Assembly (NCBI RefSeq): GCF_001507335.1
Contig: NZ_LMAH01000008.1
Location: 1-64,000 of the forward strand
Length of the DNA stretch: 64,000 nt
Source: Chryseobacterium sp. JAH
Lineage (GTDB): Bacteria > Bacteroidota > Bacteroidia > Flavobacteriales > Weeksellaceae
Direction: 5' to 3'
Position numbers and translations under genes: made by a program. Below are positions 19,132 to 29,514 of this stretch, piece by piece (position 1 is the stretch's first letter; the number at the start of each line of letters is the position of its first letter). The notes under the pieces were generated by a model, which was given only the letters and a program-made list of their open reading frames with translations, was not told the DNA's origin and did not search any database.

Positions 19132-19193
19132 TTACTGAAGTTCTTTTCAGCCATTTCTCGTGGCATTTTCAAATTTATTTTAATAATATAAAA

Positions 19194-20132
19194 TTGAAAA
19201 CAGAACTGCAACATATTAATTTTTTGTACCAAACCGATTCCCAAAAGGAATATAATATCTCATTAAGCTATCAGCTTTTTGGGAAAGACTTGTTTTCAGC
19301 TCCGATAATTTTGGTCAATCATGCTTTAACCGGAAACTCAAATGTTTCAGGTGATAAAGGATGGTGGAAGCAGTTGATCGGTGAAGGTCAGGTGATTGAT
19401 ACCAATAAATATACAGTTCTATGTTTCAATATTCCAGGAAACGGTTTTGATGATTTTTTTATCGATCAATATTCAGATTTCACCCCTTCAGACATGGCGA
19501 ATGTCTTTCTGAAAGGTCTAGAAGCTTTACATATTAAAAAGTTATATGCTATTATTGGGGGTTCTCTAGGAGGCGGAATCGGATGGGAAATGCTGGCTAA
19601 AAATCCAGATTTTGCAGAGATTTTTATTCCGATCGCATGTGATTCTAAAACTCATGATTGGTTGCACGCTCAATGTCTCGTTCAGCAATTTTTGTTAAAC
19701 AGCGATGATGAACCACTACAAAAAGCACGAATTCACGCAATGCTGTGCTACAGAACACCTCAATCTTTAAATGACAGATTTCAAAATAAATTCAATCAGG
19801 AAAAACAGCAATTAGAATCTGAAGACTGGCTCAATTATCATGGAAAATCGCTAGCCGAAAGATTTAGTTTAAAATCTTATCAGCTGATGAACCATTTACT
19901 GATGAACATCAATGCAAACGGTAAAGATTTATGTAAAATAAAAGCACGAATGCACATGATCTCTGTAGATACCGATCTTTTTTTTCCGGCTTCTGAAATC
20001 CGAATGTGTTTTAACAGGCTGAAAGCTGAAAAAGAGGATGTTTTCTATCACGAGATCAAATCAATTCATGGGCACGATGCCTTTTTAATGGAATATCAAC
20101 AGTTAAATTATATCATAAAAAATATTTTGTAG
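19194..20132 (+). CDS. metX: Homoserine O-acetyltransferase-like (MetX)
   Basis: Alpha/beta hydrolase of the MetX type, which activates homoserine with an acyl-CoA. It has VNHALTGNSNVSGDKGWW (oxyanion/substrate loop), the nucleophile elbow GGSLGGGIGWEM, and the catalytic His in IHGHDAFLMEY; the acid is likely in ISVDTDLFFP. Length is 312 residues, shorter than the classical 350-380. The start is a TTG at 19194, as no ATG precedes the homologous MKTELQH. First gene after the SAM riboswitch and abutting the homoserine dehydrogenase gene, which supports methionine synthesis. Acetyl versus succinyl preference is not certain from sequence. Confidence 0.88.
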   Translation: MKTELQHINFLYQTDSQKEYNISLSYQLFGKDLFSAPIILVNHALTGNSNVSGDKGWWKQLIGEGQVIDTNKYTVLCFNIPGNGFDDFFIDQYSDFTPSDMANVFLKGLEALHIKKLYAIIGGSLGGGIGWEMLAKNPDFAEIFIPIACDSKTHDWLHAQCLVQQFLLNSDDEPLQKARIHAMLCYRTPQSLNDRFQNKFNQEKQQLESEDWLNYHGKSLAERFSLKSYQLMNHLLMNINANGKDLCKIKARMHMISVDTDLFFPASEIRMCFNRLKAEKEDVFYHEIKSIHGHDAFLMEYQQLNYIIKNIL

Positions 20133-21674
20133 ATGAAAGCTAATGCAAACGAAATAAAATTTTTAAAAAACAGATCAATTATTAAATTCGAAGGTGAAGA
20201 TTTCTTGGGTGAAATCGGAATTGATGGACGGGTTTTTAAGGCACTTACATTCGCAAGAATAAGCGTAGGAGTGATCTCTCAGCAAGCTGTGGAAAACGGA
20301 CTTTCAATTCTTGTTCACGAAGACGATTCTGAGAAAGCAGTCACTTGTCTGATCGAAGAATTTGAACCTGAAAGAAAATCAGGGAAAGTTTCACAAATTT
20401 ATAGTATTAACAATGTTTCTGTCATTGGTTTTGTGGCAGATGATCTCAATAAAATTCTTTCCGAACTGGCGAGGAACAATGTTTTTCCACTGCTTTTAAA
20501 CCAGAACTCTAGTGAAAAACAAATCAATATCGTCGTGACATCTTCTCAGGATGAGAAAACTAAAAACATCATTGAATCGGAAATTTTCAAGAAACCTAAA
20601 ACAGTTCATTTGGCAATAATCGGTCACGGAAATGTTGGTAAAACATTAATCGAGCAGGTTTTACATTCTTCCGAAGAAATTAAAAGAAGAAAAAATATCC
20701 ATCTGAAAGTTGTTGCTGTCGCTAATTCAAGAAAAATAGCCTTCAACAAAAAAGGATTTGATAATACATGGAGTGATGAGGTTTTTGCCGCCGAAAAATC
20801 TTCAAACGTTGACGAGCTAATCAATTTCTCAAAAGAAAACCAGCTTGAAAACCTTATTGTTGTAGATAATACCGCGAGCATTGATTTTGTTAAAAACTAT
20901 CAGGCGCTGGCAGAAAATGGTTTTGATTTGGTCTCATCAAACAAAATTTTCAACACTCTTCCGATTGAAGAATACCGTAAACTAAGATATACGTTGAACA
21001 AAAATAACAAACGTTATTTATACGAAACCAATGTAGGTGCTGGTTTGCCATTGATTGATACCATAAAACTCTTACATCTCTCCGGTGAGAATATTACCAG
21101 AATTAAAGGCGTTTTCTCTGGAACACTGAGCTACGTGTTCAATAATTTTTCTTTAAGAGACGATAAATTTTCAACAATCGTTAATGAAGCTTTAGAAAAA
21201 GGCTTTACAGAGCCAGATCCGAGAGAAGATTTGTCGGGGAATGATGTTGCAAGAAAATTATTGATTTTGGCAAGAGAATTAGATTTAATAAATGAATTCA
21301 CGGACATCAATATTCAGAATTTGGTTCCTGAAGCTTTGCTTTCTGTATCAAAACAAGAATTCCTTTCGAGATTAGAAGAATTGGATGATGAGTATAATCA
21401 AATCAAGAAAAATCAGGAGCCGAATCACGTTTTAAGATATGTTGGTGATTTGCATGGTGATTTACAGAAAGAAAAAGGTGAGCTGGATGTGAAACTAATT
21501 TCTGTTCCCGCAACTTCAGCTTTGGGTCAGTTAAAAGGTTCAGATTCAATTTTTGAAATCTACACCGAAAGTTATGGTGAAAACCCTATTGTTATTATGG
21601 GAGCCGGTGCGGGTGCAAAAGTAACTGCCCGTGGTGTTTTTGGAGATATTCTAAGACTGAGTGAAACAAAATAA
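20133..21674 (+). CDS. Homoserine dehydrogenase with N-terminal ACT region
   Basis: Makes homoserine from aspartate semialdehyde. Residues about 1-150 look like the tandem ACT part of a fused aspartokinase (FKALTFARISVGVISQQAVENG, then SVIGFVADDLNKILSELARNNV), but no kinase domain is present. From about 157 comes the NAD(P) fold (LAIIGHGNVGKTLIEQVL), then SSNKIFNTLPIEEYRKL, the catalytic GVFSGTLSYVFNNF, and EPDPREDLSGNDVARKLLILARE. Length is 513 residues. The ATG follows the metX stop directly. It resembles the second half of ThrA and is probably feedback controlled through ACT. Confidence 0.93.
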   Translation: MKANANEIKFLKNRSIIKFEGEDFLGEIGIDGRVFKALTFARISVGVISQQAVENGLSILVHEDDSEKAVTCLIEEFEPERKSGKVSQIYSINNVSVIGFVADDLNKILSELARNNVFPLLLNQNSSEKQINIVVTSSQDEKTKNIIESEIFKKPKTVHLAIIGHGNVGKTLIEQVLHSSEEIKRRKNIHLKVVAVANSRKIAFNKKGFDNTWSDEVFAAEKSSNVDELINFSKENQLENLIVVDNTASIDFVKNYQALAENGFDLVSSNKIFNTLPIEEYRKLRYTLNKNNKRYLYETNVGAGLPLIDTIKLLHLSGENITRIKGVFSGTLSYVFNNFSLRDDKFSTIVNEALEKGFTEPDPREDLSGNDVARKLLILARELDLINEFTDINIQNLVPEALLSVSKQEFLSRLEELDDEYNQIKKNQEPNHVLRYVGDLHGDLQKEKGELDVKLISVPATSALGQLKGSDSIFEIYTESYGENPIVIMGAGAGAKVTARGVFGDILRLSETK

Positions 21675-21703
21675 TTGGAGCAAAAAAAGTGTCAACGTAA
21701 AGA

Positions 21704-21750
21704 GTCCAAAAGTGACGATTTAATATAGATAGGATGAATCTTATCAATCA
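21704..21750 (+). repeat. Interspersed two-hairpin repeat, copy 2
   Basis: GTCCAAAAGTGACGATTTAATA, then GATAGGATGAATCTTATC, lies directly before metZ. It matches copies at 12707 and 23130 in order and spacing. The upper start codon of metZ (21734) falls inside this repeat. Confidence 0.5.
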
Positions 21751-21763
21751 AAATCATATAATA

Positions 21764-22930
21764 ATGGAAAACGAGAATTTTGAAACCCTTGCAATAAGAA
21801 CCCAAACCGAAAGAACTCAGTTTGACGAGCATTCTACGCCTTTGTATCTTACCTCAAGCTTTATTTTTGAAGATGCGGAAGATATGAGAGCGAGTTTTGC
21901 TGAAGAAAAATCAAAAAATCTGTACAGTCGGTTTTCTAATCCTAATGTCACAGAATTTACAGATAAAATCGTGAAAATGGAAGGTGCGGAAGCTGGTTAT
22001 GCTTTTGCAACAGGAATGGCTGCAATTTATTCAACTTTTGCAACTTTACTGAATGCGGGTGACCACATCGTGAGTTGCCAATCAGTTTTCGGTTCTACAC
22101 ATACCCTGTTCACAAAGTATTTCCCCAAATGGAATATCGAAACCACGTATTTTAAAGCTGAGGATTCTGAAAATGTAGAAAAATACATTCAACCCAATAC
22201 GAAGATTTTGTATTTGGAAACACCTACAAATCCGGCAATTGAGATTTTAGACTTAGAATATTTCGGTCAGATTGCCAAAAAACACAATCTTATCTTCATC
22301 GTAGACAACTGTTTTGCCACACCTTACCTTCAGCAGCCGATAAAATATGGTGCTGATCTGGTAGTACATTCGGCAACTAAACTGATGGACGGGCAGGGTC
22401 GCGTTTTAGGCGGAGTAGCAGTTGGTAAAGAAGATCTGATCAGAGAAATTTATCTTTTTGCCAGAAATACGGGTCCTGCAATGTCACCGTTCAACGCTTG
22501 GGTTTTATCGAAAAGCTTAGAGACTTTAGCAATCCGTGTAGAAAGACATTGCGAAAACGCTTTGAAGGTCGCAGAATTTTTAGAAAATCATCCGAATGTT
22601 GAATTAGTAAAATATCCGTTTTTAAAATCTCATCCGAGCTATGAGATTGCCAAAAAACAAATGAAGTTAGGTGGAAATGTAGTGGCTTTCGAGATCAAAG
22701 GTGGAATTGAAGGTGGTAGAAAATTTTTAGATAAAATAAAAATGTGCTCGTTGTCTGCCAATCTGGGTGATACCCGAAGCATTGTGACGCATCCTGCATC
22801 TACAACACACTCCAAGCTGTCTGACAAAGAAAGAAATGAAGTGGGAATCACCGCAGGTTTGGTACGCTGCTCGGTAGGTCTGGAAAATGTGGATGATATT
22901 ATTGCAGATTTGAAACAGGCTTTGGGATAA
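21764..22930 (+). CDS. metZ: O-acyl-homoserine sulfhydrylase / trans-sulfuration PLP enzyme (MetZ-like)
   Basis: PLP enzyme of the Cys/Met metabolism family that forms homocysteine from activated homoserine and sulfide. Seen are FETLAIRTQTERTQFDEHS, YSRFSNPNVTEF (cofactor phosphate), GMAAIYSTFATLL, the aspartate in FIVDNCFATPYLQ, the PLP lysine in VVHSATKLMDGQGR, and the C-terminal SLGD-like ANLGDTRSIVTHPASTTH. The ATG at 21764 (388 residues) is preferred over 21734, because the latter lies in an interspersed repeat. Lies in the SAM-riboswitch regulon. Confidence 0.93.
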   Translation: MENENFETLAIRTQTERTQFDEHSTPLYLTSSFIFEDAEDMRASFAEEKSKNLYSRFSNPNVTEFTDKIVKMEGAEAGYAFATGMAAIYSTFATLLNAGDHIVSCQSVFGSTHTLFTKYFPKWNIETTYFKAEDSENVEKYIQPNTKILYLETPTNPAIEILDLEYFGQIAKKHNLIFIVDNCFATPYLQQPIKYGADLVVHSATKLMDGQGRVLGGVAVGKEDLIREIYLFARNTGPAMSPFNAWVLSKSLETLAIRVERHCENALKVAEFLENHPNVELVKYPFLKSHPSYEIAKKQMKLGGNVVAFEIKGGIEGGRKFLDKIKMCSLSANLGDTRSIVTHPASTTHSKLSDKERNEVGITAGLVRCSVGLENVDDIIADLKQALG

Positions 22931-22956
22931 TGCCATTCTAACAGGAGATAAATATT

Positions 22957-23061
22957 TTAGGAGCAACAAAGGAAGGCTTCGAAACAAGATTCTCCCGCTG
23001 TCCGCTATATCTTTTTTGTTTTGAGAAAACAAAAAAGGATGCCACTTCCATCGGGGCTATG
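22957..23061 (-). ncRNA. Structured RNA candidate, 6S-Flavo-like (copy B)
   Basis: On the minus strand it reads TAGCCCCGATGGAAGTGGC, ATCCTTTTTTGTTTT, then AAAACAAAAAAGATATAGCG and GACAGCGGGAGAATC, ending in GCTCCTAAAA. It folds as a long hairpin with a bubble in the middle, as does copy A at 454-543, with compensating changes in the outer stem. It runs against the direction of the met genes between metZ and metH, with no obvious promoter identified. The 6S-Flavo name is from memory. Confidence 0.6.
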
Positions 23062-23129
23062 TTGAAGATCTATCCTTCGATTCACGGATGAAGATGATTT
23101 AGAAATCTTAAAATTATCTTTAGAGCAAG

Positions 23130-23177
23130 GTCCTAAAAGGACGATTAAATAATAAAAATTAGAATACAATCTTATTA
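23130..23177 (+). repeat. Interspersed two-hairpin repeat, copy 3
   Basis: GTCCTAAAAGGACGATTAAA forms a 5-bp hairpin (23130-23134 with 23138-23142), followed by an AT-rich weak second hairpin. It lies just upstream of the MetH N-terminal gene and aligns with the repeats at 12707 and 21704. Confidence 0.5.
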
Positions 23178-23199
23178 AAAACATGTGATATTCAATATA

Positions 23200-24210
23200 A
23201 TGAAAAATTCAGCACAACTATATAAAGCCCTTTCCGAGAGAATCTTAATTCTCGATGGTGCCATGGGGACTATGCTTCAGCGGTATAAATTTGAAGAAGA
23301 AGATTACCGTGGAGAACGTTTCAAAGATTGGGAGCATCCTGTAAAAGGAAACAACGACCTGCTTTCTTTGACGCAGCCTCATGCGATTGAAGAAGTTCAC
23401 AGAAAATACCTAGAAGCAGGAGCTGATATTCTGGAAACCAATACATTTTCCGGGACAACCATCGCAATGGCAGATTATCATATGGAAGAGTTGGTATACG
23501 AACTCAACTACGAATCCGCAAAGATTGCCAGAAAAGTTTGTGACGAGTTTATCGCTCAGAATCCCAACAAGCCGAGATTTGTTGCTGGCTCAATTGGACC
23601 GACTAACAGAACGGCAAGTTTAAGTCCAGATGTGAATGATCCTGGTTACCGTGCAATTACGTTTGAAGAATTGAGATTAGCGTACAAACAGCAGTCGGAA
23701 GCTTTGCTTGATGGAGGGTCAGATATTCTTTTGGTAGAAACAATTTTTGATACGCTGAATGCAAAAGCAGCTTTGTTTGCCATCGATGAAATTCAGGAAG
23801 AAAGAGGAATTCAAATCCCAATCATGGTTTCAGGAACGATTACAGATGCTTCAGGAAGAACATTGAGTGGTCAAACTGCTGAAGCTTTTTTAATCTCAGT
23901 TTCACACTTAAATTTATTAAGTGTAGGATTTAACTGTGCTTTGGGTGCCAATCAGCTGACTCCGTATTTAGAAACACTGGCTCACAATTCAGAATTTTGT
24001 GTTTCAGCATATCCGAATGCAGGTCTTCCGAATGCTTTCGGACAGTATGATGAATCTCCGGACCAAATGGCAGCGCAGATCAGAGAGTATGTGGAAAAAG
24101 GATTAATAAACATTATCGGCGGCTGCTGTGGTACAACGCCTGAACATATCAAGGCAATTGCCGAATTGGTTGATAAATATGAACCTAGAAAGGTGAAAAA
24201 TTTTGTATGA
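23200..24210 (+). CDS. Homocysteine methyltransferase module of a split MetH
   Basis: Carries the zinc- and homocysteine-binding barrel of cobalamin-dependent methionine synthase. Seen are [59 protein letters not shown], and the zinc ligands in [10 protein letters not shown] and [14 protein letters not shown]. It ends at residue 336 without folate, B12 or reactivation domains. Those lie in the gene at 25373, so the enzyme is split. The ATG at 23200 is chosen over a GTG at 23185. Confidence 0.94.
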   Translation: MKNSAQLYKALSERILILDGAMGTMLQRYKFEEEDYRGERFKDWEHPVKGNNDLLSLTQPHAIEEVHRKYLEAGADILETNTFSGTTIAMADYHMEELVYELNYESAKIARKVCDEFIAQNPNKPRFVAGSIGPTNRTASLSPDVNDPGYRAITFEELRLAYKQQSEALLDGGSDILLVETIFDTLNAKAALFAIDEIQEERGIQIPIMVSGTITDASGRTLSGQTAEAFLISVSHLNLLSVGFNCALGANQLTPYLETLAHNSEFCVSAYPNAGLPNAFGQYDESPDQMAAQIREYVEKGLINIIGGCCGTTPEHIKAIAELVDKYEPRKVKNFV

Positions 24211-24276
24211 TTTTTGATTGTTGAAAATTTAGAAACAAGTAAGAAAAACTTTTTTTAAATCTAAACCGACAATCTT

Positions 24277-25368
24277 ATGGAAAAGCCATTTTACCTCAAA
24301 GATCCCTACGATAACCAATTGTTTAATGAATTAAGAAAAAGAGTGAACCAGCGAGTAGAAGCACTTCCCAAAAACAGAGATGTTTACATTCAGATCAAAG
24401 CGATTATTTTGCCTTTGGTGTATTTTGGTTTGTATCTGTTTGCTCTTTTCAACGCAGATCGGCCGTGGGTTTACATTTCGAGTTTTGTTTTGATGGGGAT
24501 TTCTTTGGTTTTAATTTATTTAAACTTAATTCACGAAGCGGCTCACAACAATATCTTTAAGAATAAAAAACTCAACAGTCTAGTTTTGCAGATTTTTGAT
24601 TTAGTGGGAGCAAACTCTTACATCTGGAAAAAAAGACACATCGCAGCGCACCATGCTTACCCGAATGTTGACGGCTGGGATACAGACATTGAGCAGAGCG
24701 GGCTGTTGCTCATCGTTCCATGGATTAAAGCGAAAGGAATTCAAAAATATCAACACCTCTTTTTCTTTCTGGTGTATCCGCTGTATTTGTTCAACTGGAT
24801 GTTTATCAGAGATTTCAGAGATTTTTTTGATCAAGAACGAGTGATTTTGAAAACCCAAGGCAAAATTCCTGCTTCAGAAAAAATTAAAATGATCAGTTTT
24901 AAATTTTTTTACTTTTTCTATCAGATTGCTGTTCCTGTTTTATTTTTGAAAATTTCTTTAGGCTTGGCTTTGGGAGCATGGTTTTTACAAGTAATTGCTG
25001 CAAGCATATTTGCACTTTTTGTATTGTTGCCGCTGCATCCTCTTCCGGATAATGCTTTTCCGAAATTAGATGAAAAAAACGGGCTTCCGTTCAGCTGGAT
25101 TTGTCATCAGCTGGAAGTGACCAATGATTTACAAGAGAATAACTGGTTTGTGAGAAATGTTCTGGGAAATTTCAACTTTCATGTTGCGCATCACCTTTTT
25201 CCAAATTACAGTTACATGTATTATAGTGAAATCACAGAGGAAATCGAGCAGTTTGCCAAAGAAAATAATCTGGGCTACAAACGATTTCCGATTTTTACCG
25301 CTTTGGGCAAACATGTCGATTTGCTGAAGCAAAATGCGAATAACGCATATTTTATTTTAGAAGAATAA
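24277..25368 (+). CDS. Membrane fatty acid desaturase-like protein
   Basis: A 363-residue membrane enzyme with the three histidine boxes of di-iron desaturases: [25 protein letters not shown] and [18 protein letters not shown]. Hydrophobic segments lie near residues 47-90 and 210-262. It should introduce a double bond or hydroxyl into an acyl chain. It sits between the two halves of MetH, only 4 bases before the second; a link to methionine or cobalamin metabolism is not known to me. It may instead depend on the regulon for expression. Confidence 0.88.
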   Translation: MEKPFYLKDPYDNQLFNELRKRVNQRVEALPKNRDVYIQIKAIILPLVYFGLYLFALFNADRPWVYISSFVLMGISLVLIYLNLIHEAAHNNIFKNKKLNSLVLQIFDLVGANSYIWKKRHIAAHHAYPNVDGWDTDIEQSGLLLIVPWIKAKGIQKYQHLFFFLVYPLYLFNWMFIRDFRDFFDQERVILKTQGKIPASEKIKMISFKFFYFFYQIAVPVLFLKISLGLALGAWFLQVIAASIFALFVLLPLHPLPDNAFPKLDEKNGLPFSWICHQLEVTNDLQENNWFVRNVLGNFNFHVAHHLFPNYSYMYYSEITEEIEQFAKENNLGYKRFPIFTALGKHVDLLKQNANNAYFILEE

Positions 25369-25372
25369 TTCA

Positions 25373-28039
25373 ATGAAATATTTACGATTATCAGGGCTAG
25401 AACCTCTGATTATTACTCCGGAATCCAATTTTATCAACGTGGGTGAAAGAACCAACGTTGCCGGATCTAAAAAGTTTTTAAGATTAATCAAAGAAGAGAA
25501 ATTCTCAGAAGCCTTAGATATCGCAAGAGATCAGGTGGATGGTGGAGCTCAGATTCTTGACGTAAATTTTGACGATGGTTTGATCGACGGAAAGGCTTCC
25601 ATGGTCAAATTCCTCAACCTTATTGGTTCTGAACCTGATATTTCCAAAATCCCAATCATGGTCGATTCCTCGAAATGGGAAATTTTGGAAGCTGGTCTTC
25701 AGGTCGTTCAGGGGAAATGTGTGGTGAATTCCATCAGTTTAAAAGAAGGAAAAGAAGAGTTTGTAAAACACGCCAAAGCGATTAAGAGATATGGTGCAGC
25801 CGTAATTGTAATGGCTTTCGATGAGGTTGGGCAAGCCGACAATTACGAAAGAAGACTGGAGATCACCCAACGATCTTACGACATTTTAGTTAATGAAGTT
25901 AAATTTCCGGCTGAAGATATTATTTTCGATTTAAATATATTTCCCGTTGCAACGGGAATGGAGGAACATCGTCGTAACGCAATCGATTTCATTGAGGCTA
26001 CACGCTGGGTAAGACAAAATCTTCCTTATGCTTCGGTAAGTGGAGGAGTTTCCAATGTGTCTTTTTCTTTCCGTGGAAACGATACGGTACGTGAAGCTAT
26101 GCACTCAGTTTTCTTGTATCACGCCATCCAGGCCGGAATGAATATCGGAATTGTAAATCCTGCTTTGCTGGAGGTTTATGATCAGATTAATAAAGAACTT
26201 CTTGCACTTGTAGAAGATGTAATTCTAGACAAACGAGAAGATGCTACAGAAAGACTTTTAGATTACTCTGAACGAAATAAATCGGTTAAAAAAGAAAAAG
26301 TTGAAGAACTCGAATGGCGTACGTATCCTTTACAGGAAAGAATCACGCATTCTTTGGTGAAAGGTATTGACCGTTTTATCGAAGAAGATGTGGAAGAAGC
26401 CAGGCTGCAGTCTGAAAGACCGCTTCACGTCATCGAAGTTAATCTGATGACGGGAATGGGCGTTGTCGGAGATTTATTTGGTGCAGGAAAAATGTTTCTT
26501 CCGCAGGTGGTAAAGTCTGCCCGAGTTATGAAAAGAGCGGTCGCTTATCTGCAACCATTTATAGAAGCAGAAAAAGATGTGGCTCAGAAACCCAACGGAA
26601 AAATTTTGATGGCTACTGTAAAGGGCGACGTTCACGATATCGGGAAAAATATTGTGAGTGTAGTGTTGGGATGTAATAATTATGATATTGTCGATTTGGG
26701 CGTAATGGTTCCTGCCGAGAAAATTATTCAGGCAGCCATTGATCACAACGTGGATGTTATTGGTTTGAGCGGATTGATCACGCCAAGTCTAGACGAAATG
26801 GTCTACATCGCTTCAGAACTTGAAAGACAGAATTTAAATTTTCCTTTATTAATCGGTGGTGCAACGACTTCGAAAGCGCACACTGCTGTAAAGATTGATT
26901 TAAAATATAAAAATGCTGTCGTTCACGTGAATGACGCTTCCCGAGCGGTAAACGTTGTAAGTTCGTTGCTTGGAGACCGAAATAAAGAGTATGTGGATGA
27001 TCTGAAAAGTGATTATTCAGATTTCAGAGAAAAATTCCTGAACAGACAGGTTGATAAAAACTATGTTTCCATTGAAGATGCCCGAAAAGATAAATTTAAA
27101 ATAGATTGGGAAAATGAAGAAATTTTCACACCAAATCATTTAGGAATTCAGGTTTTTGAAAATCAGGATCTTGAAGAATTAATTCCTTTTATTGACTGGT
27201 CACCGTTTTTCAGAAGCTGGGATCTCCATGGGAAATATCCAAACATTTTTGATGATGAGGTTGTAGGCGAGCAGGCGAAAGAATTATTTGCCGACGGACA
27301 GAAAATCCTGAAGAAAATTGTTGATGAAAAACTATTGGTCGCAAAGGCGATATTTGGAATTTTCAAAGCCAATTCAAACGAAACAGATGATATTTTAATT
27401 TATGATGAAAATGATCAGGAAAAGGTTAAGTTTTTAACGCTGAGACAACAGGTTCAGAAATCAAAAGGTAAAGATTATATCGCACTAAGTGATTTTATTG
27501 CACCTAAAAGTTCAGGAAAGACCGATTACATGGGCGCGTTTTGCGTATGCACAGGTTTCGGTACAGATGAACTGTCTGATCAGTATGAGAAAGACAACGA
27601 CGATTACAACGCCATCATGGTAAAAGCTATTGCCGACCGTTTCGCGGAAGCTTATGCAGAATTTTTACATAAAAAAGTACGTACAGAATATTGGGGATAT
27701 GCCAATCAGGAAAATTTAAGCAACGAAGATTTAATTGCCGAAAAATACAAAGGAATCCGTCCTGCTCCAGGTTATCCTGCTTGTCCTGATCATTTGGAAA
27801 AACACGCAATCTGGGATTTACTGAAAGTGGAAGAAAACATTGGTGTTTATCTTACTGAAAGTTTAGCAATGTTCCCTACAGCAGCCGTTTCCGGATATTA
27901 TTTTGGAAGTCCTCACGCCAAATATTTTGGTTTAGGAAAAATTTCAGAAGATCAACTGAAGGAATATTCACAAAGGAAAGGAATTTCTTTACAGGAAGCC
28001 AGAAAATGGCTGAACCCGAATTTAGCAGACGGAATTTAA
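25373..28039 (+). CDS. metH: Methionine synthase, folate/cobalamin/reactivation part (split MetH)
   Basis: An 888-residue remainder of cobalamin-dependent methionine synthase. Order: pterin-binding domain (about 15-290; [48 protein letters not shown]), B12 cap (about 315-400), B12-binding domain with [17 protein letters not shown], its DxHxxG being the lower ligand, then [12 protein letters not shown], and the SAM-binding reactivation domain ([15 protein letters not shown]). The homocysteine barrel is absent and is encoded at 23200. Cobalamin is therefore needed. The gene starts 4 bases after the desaturase stop. Confidence 0.96.
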   Translation: MKYLRLSGLEPLIITPESNFINVGERTNVAGSKKFLRLIKEEKFSEALDIARDQVDGGAQILDVNFDDGLIDGKASMVKFLNLIGSEPDISKIPIMVDSSKWEILEAGLQVVQGKCVVNSISLKEGKEEFVKHAKAIKRYGAAVIVMAFDEVGQADNYERRLEITQRSYDILVNEVKFPAEDIIFDLNIFPVATGMEEHRRNAIDFIEATRWVRQNLPYASVSGGVSNVSFSFRGNDTVREAMHSVFLYHAIQAGMNIGIVNPALLEVYDQINKELLALVEDVILDKREDATERLLDYSERNKSVKKEKVEELEWRTYPLQERITHSLVKGIDRFIEEDVEEARLQSERPLHVIEVNLMTGMGVVGDLFGAGKMFLPQVVKSARVMKRAVAYLQPFIEAEKDVAQKPNGKILMATVKGDVHDIGKNIVSVVLGCNNYDIVDLGVMVPAEKIIQAAIDHNVDVIGLSGLITPSLDEMVYIASELERQNLNFPLLIGGATTSKAHTAVKIDLKYKNAVVHVNDASRAVNVVSSLLGDRNKEYVDDLKSDYSDFREKFLNRQVDKNYVSIEDARKDKFKIDWENEEIFTPNHLGIQVFENQDLEELIPFIDWSPFFRSWDLHGKYPNIFDDEVVGEQAKELFADGQKILKKIVDEKLLVAKAIFGIFKANSNETDDILIYDENDQEKVKFLTLRQQVQKSKGKDYIALSDFIAPKSSGKTDYMGAFCVCTGFGTDELSDQYEKDNDDYNAIMVKAIADRFAEAYAEFLHKKVRTEYWGYANQENLSNEDLIAEKYKGIRPAPGYPACPDHLEKHAIWDLLKVEENIGVYLTESLAMFPTAAVSGYYFGSPHAKYFGLGKISEDQLKEYSQRKGISLQEARKWLNPNLADGI

Positions 28040-28051
28040 AATAATAATTGC

Positions 28052-28519
28052 ATGAAGATTCTATCACTTTTCTTTATTTATATCTCGACAATTGCCTTTG
28101 GACAAATTAATTGTGATTATTCTCTGAAAATTAACAATGATAATTTAAAAAACACAGGATACTTTACATTGTCGGTTTCAAATACTGGAGCTCAATCTTT
28201 TAACATTCCAAGGAGAATAGATTTTTGTAATATTCGATTGGTTGAGTTTGCAATATTCAATAACAAAACCAACACTTATGAAAAGATGGATCTTGCCAAT
28301 AAAAATATAGATTGCTTTAAACCGGATAAAATGAAAGTTTTAAAGAGTCATCAAATTATTAAATATAAAGTGAACATCAAATCTGCTTTTGAAGTATTAG
28401 AAAGCGCAAATTTTTTCGAAAATTATAACAATTTCAGGTATCGATTTAAAATCAGTTTTCCGCTTAATAATTATAAAAATTGTGAAGCCTTAATTACAGA
28501 TTGGATATACAAAAACTAA
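28052..28519 (+). CDS. Exported hypothetical protein
   Basis: A 155-residue protein with a signal peptide (MKILSLFFIYISTIAFGQ) and a beta-rich mature part with four Cys (INCDYS, IDFCNIR, NIDCFKP, YKNCEAL). Resembles an Ig-like or surface domain; I do not recognise a family. It lies between metH and metF, tightly spaced (12 and 17 bases), so it is probably co-expressed. Confidence 0.75.
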   Translation: MKILSLFFIYISTIAFGQINCDYSLKINNDNLKNTGYFTLSVSNTGAQSFNIPRRIDFCNIRLVEFAIFNNKTNTYEKMDLANKNIDCFKPDKMKVLKSHQIIKYKVNIKSAFEVLESANFFENYNNFRYRFKISFPLNNYKNCEALITDWIYKN

Positions 28520-28536
28520 ACTACTATTAATAAATA

Positions 28537-29493
28537 ATGAAAATCACAGACCATATAAAAAATGCTGACGGTAAAACCTTATTTTCCTTAGAGGTTGTTC
28601 CACCTCAAAAGGGAATCGGGATTGAAGACTTGTATAAAAATATAGACCCTTTGATGGAATTTAAACCTCCATTCATCGACGTTACAACTTCAAGAGAAGA
28701 ATACATCTACATCGACAAAGGAAATGGTTTAATGGAACGTCGTATCACGAGAATGCGTCCCGGAACTTTAGGGATCTGTGCCGCAATTCAGCATAAATAC
28801 AATGTAGACACTGTTCCACACTTACTTTGCGGAGGATTTACCAAAGAAGAAACAGAATATCTATTGGTAGACTGTATGTATTTGGGAATCGACAATATTA
28901 TGGCACTTCGTGGCGATGCGATGAAGGGTCATCAATATTTTGAAGCAACTCCAGGCGGTCACGCAAGCGCAATGGAGTTGGTAAACCAGATCAATAATTT
29001 GGGAAGAGGAAAATATCTTCATGATGAGCAAATTTGTGATGATCACAACAAATTCTGCATTGGTGTGGCAGGCTATCCCGAAAAACACATGGAAGCCCCG
29101 TCAATGAACTATGATCTGAAATGGCTCAAACAAAAAGTAGACGCTGGTGCAGATTATATCGTAACGCAGATGTTTTTTGATAATAAAAAATATATCGAAT
29201 TTGTTACTAAAGCTCGTGAAATGGGAATTACTGTTCCAATTATTCCAGGAATTAAACCGATTGCGACAAAAAAACATTTGAAATTATTGCCTCAGGTTTT
29301 TAAAATAGATTTACCTGAAGATTTAATCAATGCCGTAGAAAGTGCAAAAAATAATGAAGCGGTAAAACAAATCGGTGTAGAATGGGCAATCAGCCAATGT
29401 AAAGAACTTCTTGATTTTGGCGTTCCGGTTCTGCATTTTTACTCGATGGGTAAAAGCGATAATATTAAAAAAGTGGCTGGAGAGCTGTTTTAA
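28537..29493 (+). CDS. metF: 5,10-Methylenetetrahydrofolate reductase (MetF)
   Basis: FAD enzyme that makes methyl-THF for MetH. Seen are the N-terminal FSLEVVPPQKG with its catalytic Glu, PPFIDVTTSREEYIYID, the nucleotide-contact segment IDNIMALRGDAMKGH, VAGYPEKHMEAPS, ADYIVTQMFFDNKKYIEFV and IIPGIKPIATKKHL. Length is 318 residues, typical. It closes the riboswitch-controlled block and is followed by a strong hairpin. Confidence 0.96.
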   Translation: MKITDHIKNADGKTLFSLEVVPPQKGIGIEDLYKNIDPLMEFKPPFIDVTTSREEYIYIDKGNGLMERRITRMRPGTLGICAAIQHKYNVDTVPHLLCGGFTKEETEYLLVDCMYLGIDNIMALRGDAMKGHQYFEATPGGHASAMELVNQINNLGRGKYLHDEQICDDHNKFCIGVAGYPEKHMEAPSMNYDLKWLKQKVDAGADYIVTQMFFDNKKYIEFVTKAREMGITVPIIPGIKPIATKKHLKLLPQVFKIDLPEDLINAVESAKNNEAVKQIGVEWAISQCKELLDFGVPVLHFYSMGKSDNIKKVAGELF

Positions 29494-29514
29494 ATAGTTA
29501 GTAAAAGTGAAGAG

